Shown here: piece after piece, positions 17,293 through 25,412 of the stretch
Position numbering within the stretch: position 1 is the first letter of the stretch
Layout of the letters: the number at the start of each line of letters is the position of its first letter
Origin: Candidatus Zambryskibacteria bacterium RIFCSPLOWO2_01_FULL_39_39
GTDB taxonomy: Bacteria > Patescibacteriota > Minisyncoccia > Phycocordibacterales > WO2-35-19
Assembly: GCA_001823925.1 (NCBI GenBank)
Contig: MHWB01000009.1
Location: 89,086 to 149,464 of the forward strand
Length of the DNA stretch: 60,379 nucleotides
Direction: 5' to 3'
The notes under the pieces: model-generated
Told to the model about the DNA's origin: nothing
The model's database searches: none
Seen by the model: only the letters and a program-made list of their open reading frames with translations
Made by a program: the position numbers and the translations under genes

Positions 17293-17955
17293 TCATTCGA
17301 AATATTTTCTTAATTCTTCTGCTCGACCCCATTTTGGGATATCGAAGGCCCTAACCGGCCAAGGTTTTTTACAATGACGTCTACATGCTCGATCCATTGA
17401 AAAGTCATGATAAAAACTGACAACAGGATAATGTGTAGAAAATGAAATATATCCAGCCCCATCATATTCAATGACACCATTTATGCTTCCTAGTTCGGTC
17501 ATGTAATCTAATGACAATGGTTTATTGATCCGAAACCTTTTTTCCAATGCATTGACAATAAGTTCTCTCGATGCAATCAATAATCCATTACCGGGACGAG
17601 GTTTATGAAAATAAAACGGTTCACCCCATGTAAATAAATGCCATCGATTAAAGTTATAAGCAAATCTATCCATTGGCGGTCGATATTGAAAATGCTCACT
17701 TGGATAAAGTGTATCGTCATCCGCTATCCCCACATAAGTGGTGGTGGCAAGTTTCGCACCTCTTAGCATTTGTTGGTAGAGGTTAATTAATCCATACTCT
17801 GTTTGTATTAAATTAATTCCCCAGTCTAATGGTTTGCTTGAAATTGTTATTATGGGAGTATTTCCAACCGCCTCCAGCAATTTTTCTTTATGAAATGCCG
17901 CCCACTGCTTGGGAACGCGATTGGGGGTCATCATTATAATGGTTATATCGTCCAT
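17293..17955 (-). CDS. GT-A-like protein, second free-standing member of the locus family
   Basis: A 220-aa soluble protein. Shared motifs: TPIITISSKPLDWGINLI (about 33-50), YVGIADDDTLYPSEHFQYRP (about 74-93, with a clear run of three Asp) and AYNFNRWHLFTWG. These align with 15224-15904 and the second domain of 10483-12126. The C-terminal half contains several His and Cys residues (DRACRRHCKKPWP). The gene overlaps the downstream end of the acetyltransferase gene by 13 bases, so it is translated from the same message. Likely a glycosyltransferase; donor and acceptor unknown. Confidence 0.52.
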   Translation of the reverse strand: MDDITIIMMTPNRVPKQWAAFHKEKLLEAVGNTPIITISSKPLDWGINLIQTEYGLINLYQQMLRGAKLATTTYVGIADDDTLYPSEHFQYRPPMDRFAYNFNRWHLFTWGEPFYFHKPRPGNGLLIASRELIVNALEKRFRINKPLSLDYMTELGSINGVIEYDGAGYISFSTHYPVVSFYHDFSMDRACRRHCKKPWPVRAFDIPKWGRAEELRKYFE

Positions 17956-18302
17956 TTGTTTAAAATTAGTCGATAATAGTACTTATCAGTTTTTTCAAAT
18001 TTATTTTTTTCATACAATTTAATGGCAACCCCGTTGTCTTTATTGACTTGTAATTCCACCGAATCTATATCTTGAGTTTTAGCAAAATCAATAACTTCTT
18101 TCATTAATTTTTGTCCATACCCTTGATTACGATACTTCTCTGGTGTTTCAAAATTATCAATAATCATAATTTTTGCTTTACCGTTATGATAAATAGTACA
18201 AAGGCAAGAAGATACCCCACCCAAAGATACTCTGGCTTGTTTTGCGGAGTTTTCTATCCAATCAACTTTCGTATCTTTTCCTATATTTTTTTGTTTTTCC
18301 AT
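17943..18302 (-). CDS. GNAT-family N-acetyltransferase
   Basis: A 119-aa protein. YRNQGYGQKLMKEVIDFAK (about residues 73-91) is the acetyl-CoA-binding motif A (R/Q-x-x-G-x-G/A), followed by VELQVNKDNGVAIKLYEKNKF, the usual motif B. Its gene overlaps the end of the aminotransferase gene by 22 bases and the start of the next gene by 13, so the three are tightly coupled. In sugar pathways such pairs convert a keto sugar to an amino sugar and then N-acetylate it; here that is inference from neighbourhood. Confidence 0.72.
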   Translation of the reverse strand: MEKQKNIGKDTKVDWIENSAKQARVSLGGVSSCLCTIYHNGKAKIMIIDNFETPEKYRNQGYGQKLMKEVIDFAKTQDIDSVELQVNKDNGVAIKLYEKNKFEKTDKYYYRLILNKWTI

Positions 18303-19372
18303 TGAATAATCGTCTTTTTGATGAAGTCTATATCATTTCTGGTAATTTTGCTATTGAGTGGAAGATACATATATTTTTTTTCCAGTTCATTCATTTTAGG
18401 TAAATTCTGTCTCTTACCACCAAACACTTTGAATATGTCATTTCGTAATTGAACAATATCACATTCAATTCCATTTTTTCTTAAATATTCGATTAAACCA
18501 TCCCTTTGCTCGGTAATGATTGCAAATAACCAATAAGAACCGCCATACACACAGCGAATATCTTCTGGCATACCAACTGTATAATAATCACATAAATCAC
18601 GTCGATAATCTAAAATCTCATCTGTATGTTTGAGCCCGACCAAACCAACGGCAGCAGCTATATCGTTCATATGATATTTATAACCCGCTTCTTCAATTTC
18701 CATTGCTGTTTTGTGATTAATTAAACAATTCCAACCTCTTTTGCGTTTTGCTTCTCTGTCTATCCCAAACCACCTTAATTTTTTAGCTCTCTTATAATTA
18801 TTTTTATTTCTAAGAATTAACATGCCACCGTCTCCAGTAGTGAAATGTTTAATTGCTTGAAACGAATAACACACATAATCTCCATACGATTCAGAAACTC
18901 CCAGTGATTGCGCGGCGTCAATTACTACTGGTATATTTAAAGACTTTGCTAATCTAAAAATTTTCTTATCAATTGGTATTCCCCCCAATGTCACGGCTAC
19001 AATAGCTTTTGTTTTGGGTGTCACCCTTTTTTCTACATCTGCATAATCTATAACAAGATTTTCATTTATATCAGCAAATACTAGTCGTGCCCCGCGTCTC
19101 ACTAAAGGAATATTAGTGGCTGTACAAGTAAAACATGTGGTAATAACTTCGTCACCCTTATCTATACCAATTAGATGATAAGCAAGATCCAAAGCTGAAG
19201 TACCACTATTTAAAGCTAGACAGTATTTATAATTAAATTTTTCTCCAAATTTCTTTTCAAATTCTTCTACCAGAGGTCCTTGACCAAGCCAGCGAGTATT
19301 AAAAACGTTATTTAGAGATTCTAACCATTCATGCTTGAATTGCTGTGGCCAAAATAATGGAATATTTTTCAT
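18281..19372 (-). CDS. DegT/DnrJ/EryC1/StrS-family sugar aminotransferase
   Basis: A 363-aa PLP enzyme of typical length for the family. LNSGTSALDLAYHLIGIDKG is the phosphate-binding start, VVIDAAQSLGV supplies the Asp that holds the PLP ring nitrogen, and CYSFQAIKHFTTGDGGML holds the Schiff-base Lys. The family moves an amino group onto a nucleotide-linked keto sugar. No dehydratase or nucleotidyltransferase for making the keto sugar is encoded in this window, so the substrate must come from elsewhere. It is followed directly by a GNAT acetyltransferase. Confidence 0.85.
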   Translation of the reverse strand: MKNIPLFWPQQFKHEWLESLNNVFNTRWLGQGPLVEEFEKKFGEKFNYKYCLALNSGTSALDLAYHLIGIDKGDEVITTCFTCTATNIPLVRRGARLVFADINENLVIDYADVEKRVTPKTKAIVAVTLGGIPIDKKIFRLAKSLNIPVVIDAAQSLGVSESYGDYVCYSFQAIKHFTTGDGGMLILRNKNNYKRAKKLRWFGIDREAKRKRGWNCLINHKTAMEIEEAGYKYHMNDIAAAVGLVGLKHTDEILDYRRDLCDYYTVGMPEDIRCVYGGSYWLFAIITEQRDGLIEYLRKNGIECDIVQLRNDIFKVFGGKRQNLPKMNELEKKYMYLPLNSKITRNDIDFIKKTIIQWKNKKI

Positions 19373-19489
19373 ATATTTGATTTGTATTTATGACTAAGAT
19401 AGCTAAATATACAATAAGGGATAAAAGAATTTTTGTATAGGAAGCTATAATTACTGGGTGATTTAATTAAATAAATCCATTTTTTTTTA

Positions 19490-20215
19490 TTATTTTTTCC
19501 TCGGTTGAGGAATTTTTTCATGACTTAAACTATGAAATAAGCCCATAGGATTATTGTTTCCTTCAATATGGTGTTTTGAAACCGGAAATATATAGATATT
19601 TGGTCCAACAATCTGCTTTACTCCTTTTTTGATAGCATAAGCATCCCATACTCTATTGAAAATAGTGTCGTCTCCAGTGTGGTATCCGCGCCTACAAACT
19701 TCTTCATCATAGCCACCCAGTAATTCAAAAACACCTTTTTTCATCGCCCAAGTATTGCCATGGAAACTGGCATACAGACCTCTTTTGGTCTCGAGCCTTT
19801 CCATTTGCATCCCGTATTCTTTTAATACTGACAGGTCTTGAGTAAGTGTTCCATCTTCCAACAAGACTCCAAAATATCTCGGGAATACCATCTTGTCTCC
19901 GGTAAAATTATAAGCAGTCATAATCGCTTCTTTGGAAAGGATATGATCAATGTCGGTCATTAAAAGATACTCTCCTTGAGCTAATTTGGCTCCCATATTA
20001 CGAGCTAATCCTTGTGTCCAAGGCCGTTTGTCACGAGTGGCGTACAGTCGCAGATTTTTTAAATCATAATGAGCTTGTTTGTGAGGTGGAGAACTACCAT
20101 CATCAACAAAAATGAATTCAATATCATCAGGCAGATTCATCATTTTGAAATATTTGACCTGTCTTGCGACAGCTCTATGACTATTATAAAAAGCGATGAT
20201 AATAGATAATTTCAT
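19490..20215 (-). CDS. Glycosyltransferase family 2
   Basis: A 241-aa protein with a textbook GT2 start, MKLSIIIAFYNSHRAVARQ. It also has IEFIFVDDGSSPP, LARNMGAKLAQGEYLLMTDIDHI with the D-x-D, and a C-terminal GGYDEEVCRRGYHTGDDTIF that fits the acceptor-site E-D-x-x-x motif. No membrane helix is seen, so it is cytoplasmic or peripheral. It ends close to a 117-base gap before the aminotransferase gene and begins 3 bases after the methyltransferase gene's stop. Confidence 0.82.
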   Translation of the reverse strand: MKLSIIIAFYNSHRAVARQVKYFKMMNLPDDIEFIFVDDGSSPPHKQAHYDLKNLRLYATRDKRPWTQGLARNMGAKLAQGEYLLMTDIDHILSKEAIMTAYNFTGDKMVFPRYFGVLLEDGTLTQDLSVLKEYGMQMERLETKRGLYASFHGNTWAMKKGVFELLGGYDEEVCRRGYHTGDDTIFNRVWDAYAIKKGVKQIVGPNIYIFPVSKHHIEGNNNPMGLFHSLSHEKIPQPRKK

Positions 20216-20218
20216 ATT

Positions 20219-20848
20219 TTAAGGTGTCCATGGTTTTTGTTTTACCCACATCCAACTTCGTTCATCGGGACCAAGCTTGGAATTGAGAATAAACCAAGGG
20301 TGAACGCGTTTGGCCTTGGTCCAAGCGCGCACTACCGCCTCAACACAACAAAACAAACTTCGGGGACTTTCACCAAAATCATGCCCAGAGATAATCCCTC
20401 CCAATTTCACTTTTTGACCCCAATATATAATATCTTGAGTGATATATTCAAAATCGTGGTTGGCATCAATGAAAACAAAATCCAAAGACTCATCTTCAAA
20501 TTGTTTAACGGCATCCATTGACCACTCTTTTATAATTTGGCAATTATAAGGTTTCAATCTTTTAACGGTATTTTGATAATATCGGTTATATTGCCACTGT
20601 TTCCGGTGATTTTTGTGGATCGGATATTTTTCCCATTTGTCTATCGAATAAAGTTTTAAATCTGGGTTAGCCTGACAAAGTTTTTCTGAATACTCACTGC
20701 CGAGTACCCCAATTTCTGCACCAATCTTAAATCCCAATTCTTTAAACAACACTGGTAAATCCACAATGCGACAAAAATCCAATTCAAAAGGTGACCCTTT
20801 TGACAAATCAATCCTAAATTTTTTAACTACAAAATCCAAGGTGTCCAT
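20219..20848 (-). CDS. Class I SAM-dependent methyltransferase (Methyltransf_24-like)
   Basis: A 209-aa protein. GFKIGAEIGVLGSEYSEKL is motif I with the acidic E-x-G, LKLYSIDKWEKYP the second-strand Asp, and LDFVFIDANHDFEYITQDI a motif typical of the Methyltransf_24/macrocin-O-methyltransferase-like group (I-D-x-x-H). GGIISGHDFGE follows, as in that group. Such enzymes often methylate sugars. It lies between two GT2 genes in the same orientation with gaps of 2-3 bases, supporting action on the same glycan. Confidence 0.75.
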   Translation of the reverse strand: MDTLDFVVKKFRIDLSKGSPFELDFCRIVDLPVLFKELGFKIGAEIGVLGSEYSEKLCQANPDLKLYSIDKWEKYPIHKNHRKQWQYNRYYQNTVKRLKPYNCQIIKEWSMDAVKQFEDESLDFVFIDANHDFEYITQDIIYWGQKVKLGGIISGHDFGESPRSLFCCVEAVVRAWTKAKRVHPWFILNSKLGPDERSWMWVKQKPWTP

Positions 20849-20850
20849 AT

Positions 20851-21651
20851 TTATCTAAATCTTGCCATTAACCAATCTAAATTGTGAACTCTCTTTTCCC
20901 ATCTGTTGTTTAACCAATAATCTTGCGAGTATCTATTGCCCGCGTCTATTTCATAGTTTTTGACTGGTGAAATTCTACCAAATTTGCGGTGCTTGTGAGC
21001 ATACCAAGTTTTTTTGTTGACCATCACCTTACCTCCTCCCAACCAAGTTTTCAAAGCAATTTCAATCGCTTCTTGAGCAAATGTACCATACCCCTCCTTT
21101 TGCAAGCCACCCAAAAAATCCCAATGTTTGCGAGACATAAACCAACAAGAACCTTGAAAAACCATGGTCTCGTCAATTAAAATATCTTTTCTTTCTTTGG
21201 CCCTCTGGGGCCAGTTGAGCCCACCAATTTTTTCCGGCCGGTTGATGACTAGTCTTTCATAATCAATCGGTTCCTTGTCATCCTTACATATCACCCACCT
21301 ATCGGTATCAAGCTTGTATCTTCTGGGAATTACTACCCAATCATCTTCAATATCATCAAGAATTTTTATATCCAAACCCTCATCAAACATACAATGCTCG
21401 TCACATTTCATCAAATATTTTCCTTGAGATAATTTCATACCAGCATTTATAGCATCTCGCATCCCCACATTTTTTTCTAGCGCCAACACTTTAATTCTAG
21501 GGTCATTTTTGATTGGCACATCTGGAATATAACCGTCCAAAACCACAATTATTTCAAACTCTCCCCGCATATTTTGCAACAGCGATTCAATTGTTTGATG
21601 AATTAGCGGGTCTTTATGGGAAGGTATAATAATAGATAATTTCATTTCCAT
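20851..21651 (-). CDS. Glycosyltransferase family 2, TWYAH subgroup
   Basis: About 266 aa from the ATG at 21651; a second ATG six bases further in is also possible. The longer reading would start at a TTG, and a GGAAAG stretch just before 21651 favours the ATG. LSIIIPSHKDPLIHQTI, IIVVLDGYIPD and KYLMKCDEHCMFDEG are the GT-A strands and D-x-H-type metal site; QGSCWFM and KKTWYAHKHRKFGR are shared with 10483-12126 and 23067-24713. It ends at DWLMARFR, where the homologue at 23067 continues, so it lacks the C-terminal extension. Confidence 0.8.
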   Translation of the reverse strand: MEMKLSIIIPSHKDPLIHQTIESLLQNMRGEFEIIVVLDGYIPDVPIKNDPRIKVLALEKNVGMRDAINAGMKLSQGKYLMKCDEHCMFDEGLDIKILDDIEDDWVVIPRRYKLDTDRWVICKDDKEPIDYERLVINRPEKIGGLNWPQRAKERKDILIDETMVFQGSCWFMSRKHWDFLGGLQKEGYGTFAQEAIEIALKTWLGGGKVMVNKKTWYAHKHRKFGRISPVKNYEIDAGNRYSQDYWLNNRWEKRVHNLDWLMARFR

Positions 21652-21712
21652 AATAGTTCTTTCCAATCAGTCGGCCAATTGGGCAGGGGCCAACTATAAT
21701 ACGAACCGACCC
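21642..21712 (-). pseudogene. Relict 3' end of a deleted GT2 gene copy
   Basis: On the minus strand one frame reads WPLPNWPTDWKELLWK then a stop. This matches WPLPNWPTDWKKRLW in the intact glycosyltransferase at 23067-24713. A 34-base stretch is identical at 21660-21693 and 23823-23856. Upstream the similarity stops at the tail of the fibre gene, so only about the last 20 codons of a former copy remain, running into the start of the next gene. Confidence 0.62.
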
Positions 21713-21740
21713 AAGTTCTTTTGTAATTTTATATTTTCCC

Positions 21741-23009
21741 TTAATTAATAAGGACCCAATCTGAACTGCTTGAAGTGCCCGTTGAAATATACACTTTAGC
21801 TGCACTGGTGTCTATGTATACTTGGCCCAAAGCTACAGGAATTGATGATGGCGCCGAAGAACCAGAAGATACCTCACAAATATTAGCAGCATGCAAGTTT
21901 GCATTACCAGCAGATGAACCGAAGTAAACATCTGTCACGCTTGAATTTCCAATAACTGCTTTATTGGCTCCTGCACCTATAGCACTATTCCCTATAACAA
22001 TAGTATTATTATCGTTATTATCAAAACCAAGAATTCCATTGCCAATGTAAATACTATTAACTGGATTGGTGAGAAAAGTATTTCCATCAGCCTGAACCTG
22101 GGCTGTACTATCTCCTATTCCTATATTTCCACCCCCTGTAGTAATTCTACCCATAGCCCTCTCTCCAATAGCAATATTATTATTACCACTAATTAATGCT
22201 ACTAAAGATAAATTTCCAATTCCAATATTTGCATTTCCTGTCGTAAGGGCAGATGTAGAATCATGACCAACTACAGTATTATAATTTCCTGTTGTTAGTT
22301 TATTTAGTGCTTGTCGTCCAATTCCTGTATTAAAACTACCGGATATCGCATTCGATAATACTCTTGACCCTACTGCTGTATTTGATTCCGATGATAATGG
22401 AATTTCGCCGGTTAATGTTGCAAATCCAACAGCGGTATTATCATTTCCGGTTGTAAAACCTTCAAGAGCGTTGTATCCAATAGCGGTATTTGTTAATTCG
22501 TTCCCACCACCATGACCAATAGTCATACTTTGAACGGTCAAATCAAAAGCGCCTAAATTTACTGGTCCCGTCGCTCCGGTATAAGGAACTAGATCTGACA
22601 AATTTTGATCTCCAGTATTTGTGCCCGAAAGGTTACCCGCTACAATATTGTTACCAATGTTTAAATTCCCACCGATCGTTAATGAATGAGTTATGTTGTC
22701 CCAAAATAAATTAGAATTATCTTGTGCGATAGACGTACCATTAGAAAACAGTATGGAACCATTAGTAAATGAGCTCTCCCCTGTTCCACCACGAGAAACT
22801 GACAGGATACCGCTCCAACCCAAAGAATGGGTGTTACTGGTGGAGTTTATGGTTACATTTGTATCATTGGCAAATAATTGTGTTTGTCCAGATTGTCCAT
22901 TCAGTGATTGAACTACCGCTAATGTTGTTGTTGGAAAAATAAATATTCCCGATATTATTAATAGAGTCAAAATTTTTGAGCTAATTATTGCTTTGATTAT
23001 TTTTTTCAT
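21741..23009 (-). CDS. Secreted fibre-like protein with YadA-head-type repeats (paralogue)
   Basis: A 422-aa paralogue of 15933-17135. It has a signal peptide (about 1-32), tail-fibre-like N-terminal modules (LSVSRGGTGESSFTNGS, LVPYTGATGPVNLG), then YadA-like head repeats (NTAIGYNAL, NTAVGFATL, NTAVGSRVL, NTGIGRQAL, NTVVGHDST). The C-terminal 70 residues are almost identical to the other copy (ANKAVIGNSSVTDVYFGSS and onward). The two proteins are most alike at both ends and differ in the repeat core, which suggests swapping or rapid change of the exposed part. No membrane anchor is seen. Confidence 0.72.
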   Translation of the reverse strand: MKKIIKAIISSKILTLLIISGIFIFPTTTLAVVQSLNGQSGQTQLFANDTNVTINSTSNTHSLGWSGILSVSRGGTGESSFTNGSILFSNGTSIAQDNSNLFWDNITHSLTIGGNLNIGNNIVAGNLSGTNTGDQNLSDLVPYTGATGPVNLGAFDLTVQSMTIGHGGGNELTNTAIGYNALEGFTTGNDNTAVGFATLTGEIPLSSESNTAVGSRVLSNAISGSFNTGIGRQALNKLTTGNYNTVVGHDSTSALTTGNANIGIGNLSLVALISGNNNIAIGERAMGRITTGGGNIGIGDSTAQVQADGNTFLTNPVNSIYIGNGILGFDNNDNNTIVIGNSAIGAGANKAVIGNSSVTDVYFGSSAGNANLHAANICEVSSGSSAPSSIPVALGQVYIDTSAAKVYISTGTSSSSDWVLIN

Positions 23010-23050
23010 TTTATTTTGATTTATTTTTTATTAATATAATATTATTTTTA
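23010..23050 (-). promoter_or_regulatory. AT-rich leader shared with the other fibre gene
   Basis: The minus strand carries AATAATATTATATTAATAAA and then AATCAAAATAAA before the ATG, the same element as at 17136-17175. No Shine-Dalgarno is present. Confidence 0.5.
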
Positions 23051-23066
23051 CTAAAATAAAGGGATT

Positions 23067-24713
23067 TTAACCACCATTGTCATATTCATAAATATTCGTA
23101 TTCTTTTGGCACACCCATTCACGCCGGCTTATACCAACGCAAGTGTACCACTTAGATAATTTTTTAAGTAACTCATTTCTGACTTCTCTGCTACCATGAA
23201 TTTCTACCGAAATCTGCTCTATCTTTTTTACTAAATCATCATCTAAATCTCTAATAATATCTTCTTCACTTCCTTCACAATCCAACTTCAACAAATCACA
23301 ATATTCAATATTATAATTATTAAATACATCTTTAATAGATATAAAATTACATATTTCTGGATTATCAATAATTAACCCATTATTCTGCTGTTTGGAAGAA
23401 ATCATTCCAGAATTTTTTTGGTGCATAAATAGTTTTGTTTCTCCTGGATTACCAACACCGAGATTTATGCATTTGATTTTATCTGACAAATTATTGACCA
23501 AAACATTGTGACTTAATGTTTCAAAATTATATATTTCTGGTTCAAAAGCATAAACTGTCGCCCCGTATCTTGCGGCTCTCAGAGAAACACATCCAATATT
23601 AGCTCCAATATCAATTACAACTTTTGCATTACTCGGTATTTTATAAATATCCAATACCTCATTTAAAATTTCGTTAATGATTTTTTCGTCATGGAAATTC
23701 TCACGAGTCCTCACTTTAAAACCAAAGAACTCCTTATCTGGTAAAATCGGGTGGTTCATTTTTAATTGTTCTATTGGACTCATAAGATTTAACGAGGCAG
23801 TTTCTTGTGGCCATAATCTTTTTTTCCAATCAGTCGGCCAATTGGGCAGGGGCCAAAATTTTTCGATTAACCACTCAAAGTCGTGGATTCTTTTGTCCCA
23901 CCGATTATTAACAAAAAAGTCATACCAATAATCCTCTCCTTTTTTGATTGCTTCTTTGCTTGTAGGGTACATTCTCCCATAGTGCTTGCCTTTGTGGAGG
24001 TGGGCGTACCAAGTATTTTTATTAACCATCACCTCACCACCGGAGAGCCAAGTTTTGAAACCCACTTCTTCCCCATCTTGAAACCAGCCATTGTGACCTT
24101 CGGTCTGCATTAGTCCCAACTCTTTAAAATATTTTTTGGTCATAAACCAGATACTGCCTTGGATGGTCATCGCTTCATCAATTGGTATATTGGCTCGAGC
24201 CAAAGTTCTTTGGTCCCATTTAAAACCGTGCAGTGATGGGTGACCATCTTTTTTGGGTTCGCGCGGATTATTAGGGGTTTTGCCGCTATCTAATGGGAAC
24301 ATCAAATATTCATAATCAATTGGTGGCCTGCTGTCTGACTGTTCTTGGATACACCAATTGTCTGCATCTAGTCTATGTCTGCGAGGCACTTGAACCCAAT
24401 TGGGCTCATGATCTTTTATCAGTTGTTCATCAAAACCTTTGGCCATCATACAATGAGCATCCAGCGCCATTATGTATTCGCCTTTACAAATATCAACCAT
24501 CATATTGATAGCCTCTCTCTTGTGGCAATTATTATCTCCTAAAGATAGTCTTAAATAATGCACTCTGGGATCGGTCACTATTTCTTCTGGAGGCAACTCA
24601 TAACCGTCTAAGACGGGAAAGATTTCAATTTCTCCGGTAGCATTAGAGAGCGCGTCAAGTATGGTTTGCCTTAAAAATTTCTCATTTCTGCTTGGTATTA
24701 CAATAGAGAGCAT
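23067..24713 (-). CDS. GT2 glycosyltransferase fused to an FkbM methyltransferase
   Basis: About 548 aa from the ATG at 24713; the longer reading starts at a TTG and adds nine residues before the strand MLSIVIPSRNEKFLRQTI. Residues 1 to about 290 are GT2 of the TWYAH subgroup (FPVLDGYELP, MALDAHCMM, QGSIWFMT, KNTWYAHLHKGKHYGR). Residues about 340-530 are an FkbM-family methyltransferase: VVIDIGANIGCVSLRAA (motif I), VYAFEPEIYNFETL, and LLKLDCEGSEEDII, the family's D-x-E-G signature. A single polypeptide that adds a sugar and methylates it, or a capping enzyme, is inferred. Confidence 0.8.
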   Translation of the reverse strand: MLSIVIPSRNEKFLRQTILDALSNATGEIEIFPVLDGYELPPEEIVTDPRVHYLRLSLGDNNCHKREAINMMVDICKGEYIMALDAHCMMAKGFDEQLIKDHEPNWVQVPRRHRLDADNWCIQEQSDSRPPIDYEYLMFPLDSGKTPNNPREPKKDGHPSLHGFKWDQRTLARANIPIDEAMTIQGSIWFMTKKYFKELGLMQTEGHNGWFQDGEEVGFKTWLSGGEVMVNKNTWYAHLHKGKHYGRMYPTSKEAIKKGEDYWYDFFVNNRWDKRIHDFEWLIEKFWPLPNWPTDWKKRLWPQETASLNLMSPIEQLKMNHPILPDKEFFGFKVRTRENFHDEKIINEILNEVLDIYKIPSNAKVVIDIGANIGCVSLRAARYGATVYAFEPEIYNFETLSHNVLVNNLSDKIKCINLGVGNPGETKLFMHQKNSGMISSKQQNNGLIIDNPEICNFISIKDVFNNYNIEYCDLLKLDCEGSEEDIIRDLDDDLVKKIEQISVEIHGSREVRNELLKKLSKWYTCVGISRREWVCQKNTNIYEYDNGG

Positions 24714-24781
24714 ATATTTTGTTACTAAAAAATACCACAAACAGTGGCTATTTAAAATTGCTTTTTAATGCCAGTCATGTT

Positions 24782-25381
24782 TTAAACGTGGGTCAAATAT
24801 ATCATTGATGGGTTAAAATAAACACAATCGTCAGAGAGTGCCCAGCCTACTGGTTGAATAATATCATCTGTTCCAGAAGGCTGGGTTTGGGTGAGAGTAC
24901 CCGTGACGGTAGATACATAAATCAAACTGGCGCTCCCCGGTCCGATTGTCCAATTCCAAGCATCTACCCGGAGAACACCATGAACAAGAATTTTTTTACT
25001 GCCGGTTCCTGTCTCCATAGCCAAGGCCACACAAGGGGAAGTGGTATTTGAATCTGCGTCGGCTGTATCTAAATGTCCATCCGCAGACATAAACAAAGGT
25101 GCCCCAATCCCTTCAGCATTGGTGTCTACAGTCGCCGTTATAATTAAACCAGAAGCAGTGGTGTCTGCTGTGGGTTCGTTCATCAGTTTAATACCAGCCA
25201 CACTATTTATAGGCAACTCACCCATATCCAATCGGAACCGAGATATTTTGATGGTCTGAATACCCACCTTTAAATCTCCGCATTTTAAACAAGTAAAAAG
25301 AGAGGTGGGGACACTTTTGTTTTTATCAATCCCTAAAAGAGGGATCCATTTATGATTGTTGCATTCTGTTTTTTCTGCCAT
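24782..25381 (-). CDS. Zn-ribbon plus phage-decoration-like domain protein
   Basis: A 199-aa protein without a signal peptide. Residues about 7-36 carry Cys and His residues (CNNHKW, then FTCLKCGDLKVG) that fit a small zinc ribbon. Residues about 60-199 form a beta-rich domain (GLIITATVDTNAEGIGAPLF, CVALAMETGTGSKKILVHGV, IYVSTVTGTLTQ, VGWALSDDCVYFNPS) with the look of phage head-decoration or fibre-associated proteins. The context, next to fibre and glycosyltransferase genes, would fit a structural role. No Shine-Dalgarno is seen before the ATG. Confidence 0.5.
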   Translation of the reverse strand: MAEKTECNNHKWIPLLGIDKNKSVPTSLFTCLKCGDLKVGIQTIKISRFRLDMGELPINSVAGIKLMNEPTADTTASGLIITATVDTNAEGIGAPLFMSADGHLDTADADSNTTSPCVALAMETGTGSKKILVHGVLRVDAWNWTIGPGSASLIYVSTVTGTLTQTQPSGTDDIIQPVGWALSDDCVYFNPSMIYLTHV

Positions 25382-25412
25382 GGTAAATTTTGATTAAGTT
25401 TTATTATTTATG

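Noticed and set aside
21614-21805. A 63-codon frame over the relict segment
   Set aside because: It crosses the end of the fibre gene in another frame; the WPLPNWPTDW frame is the meaningful one.
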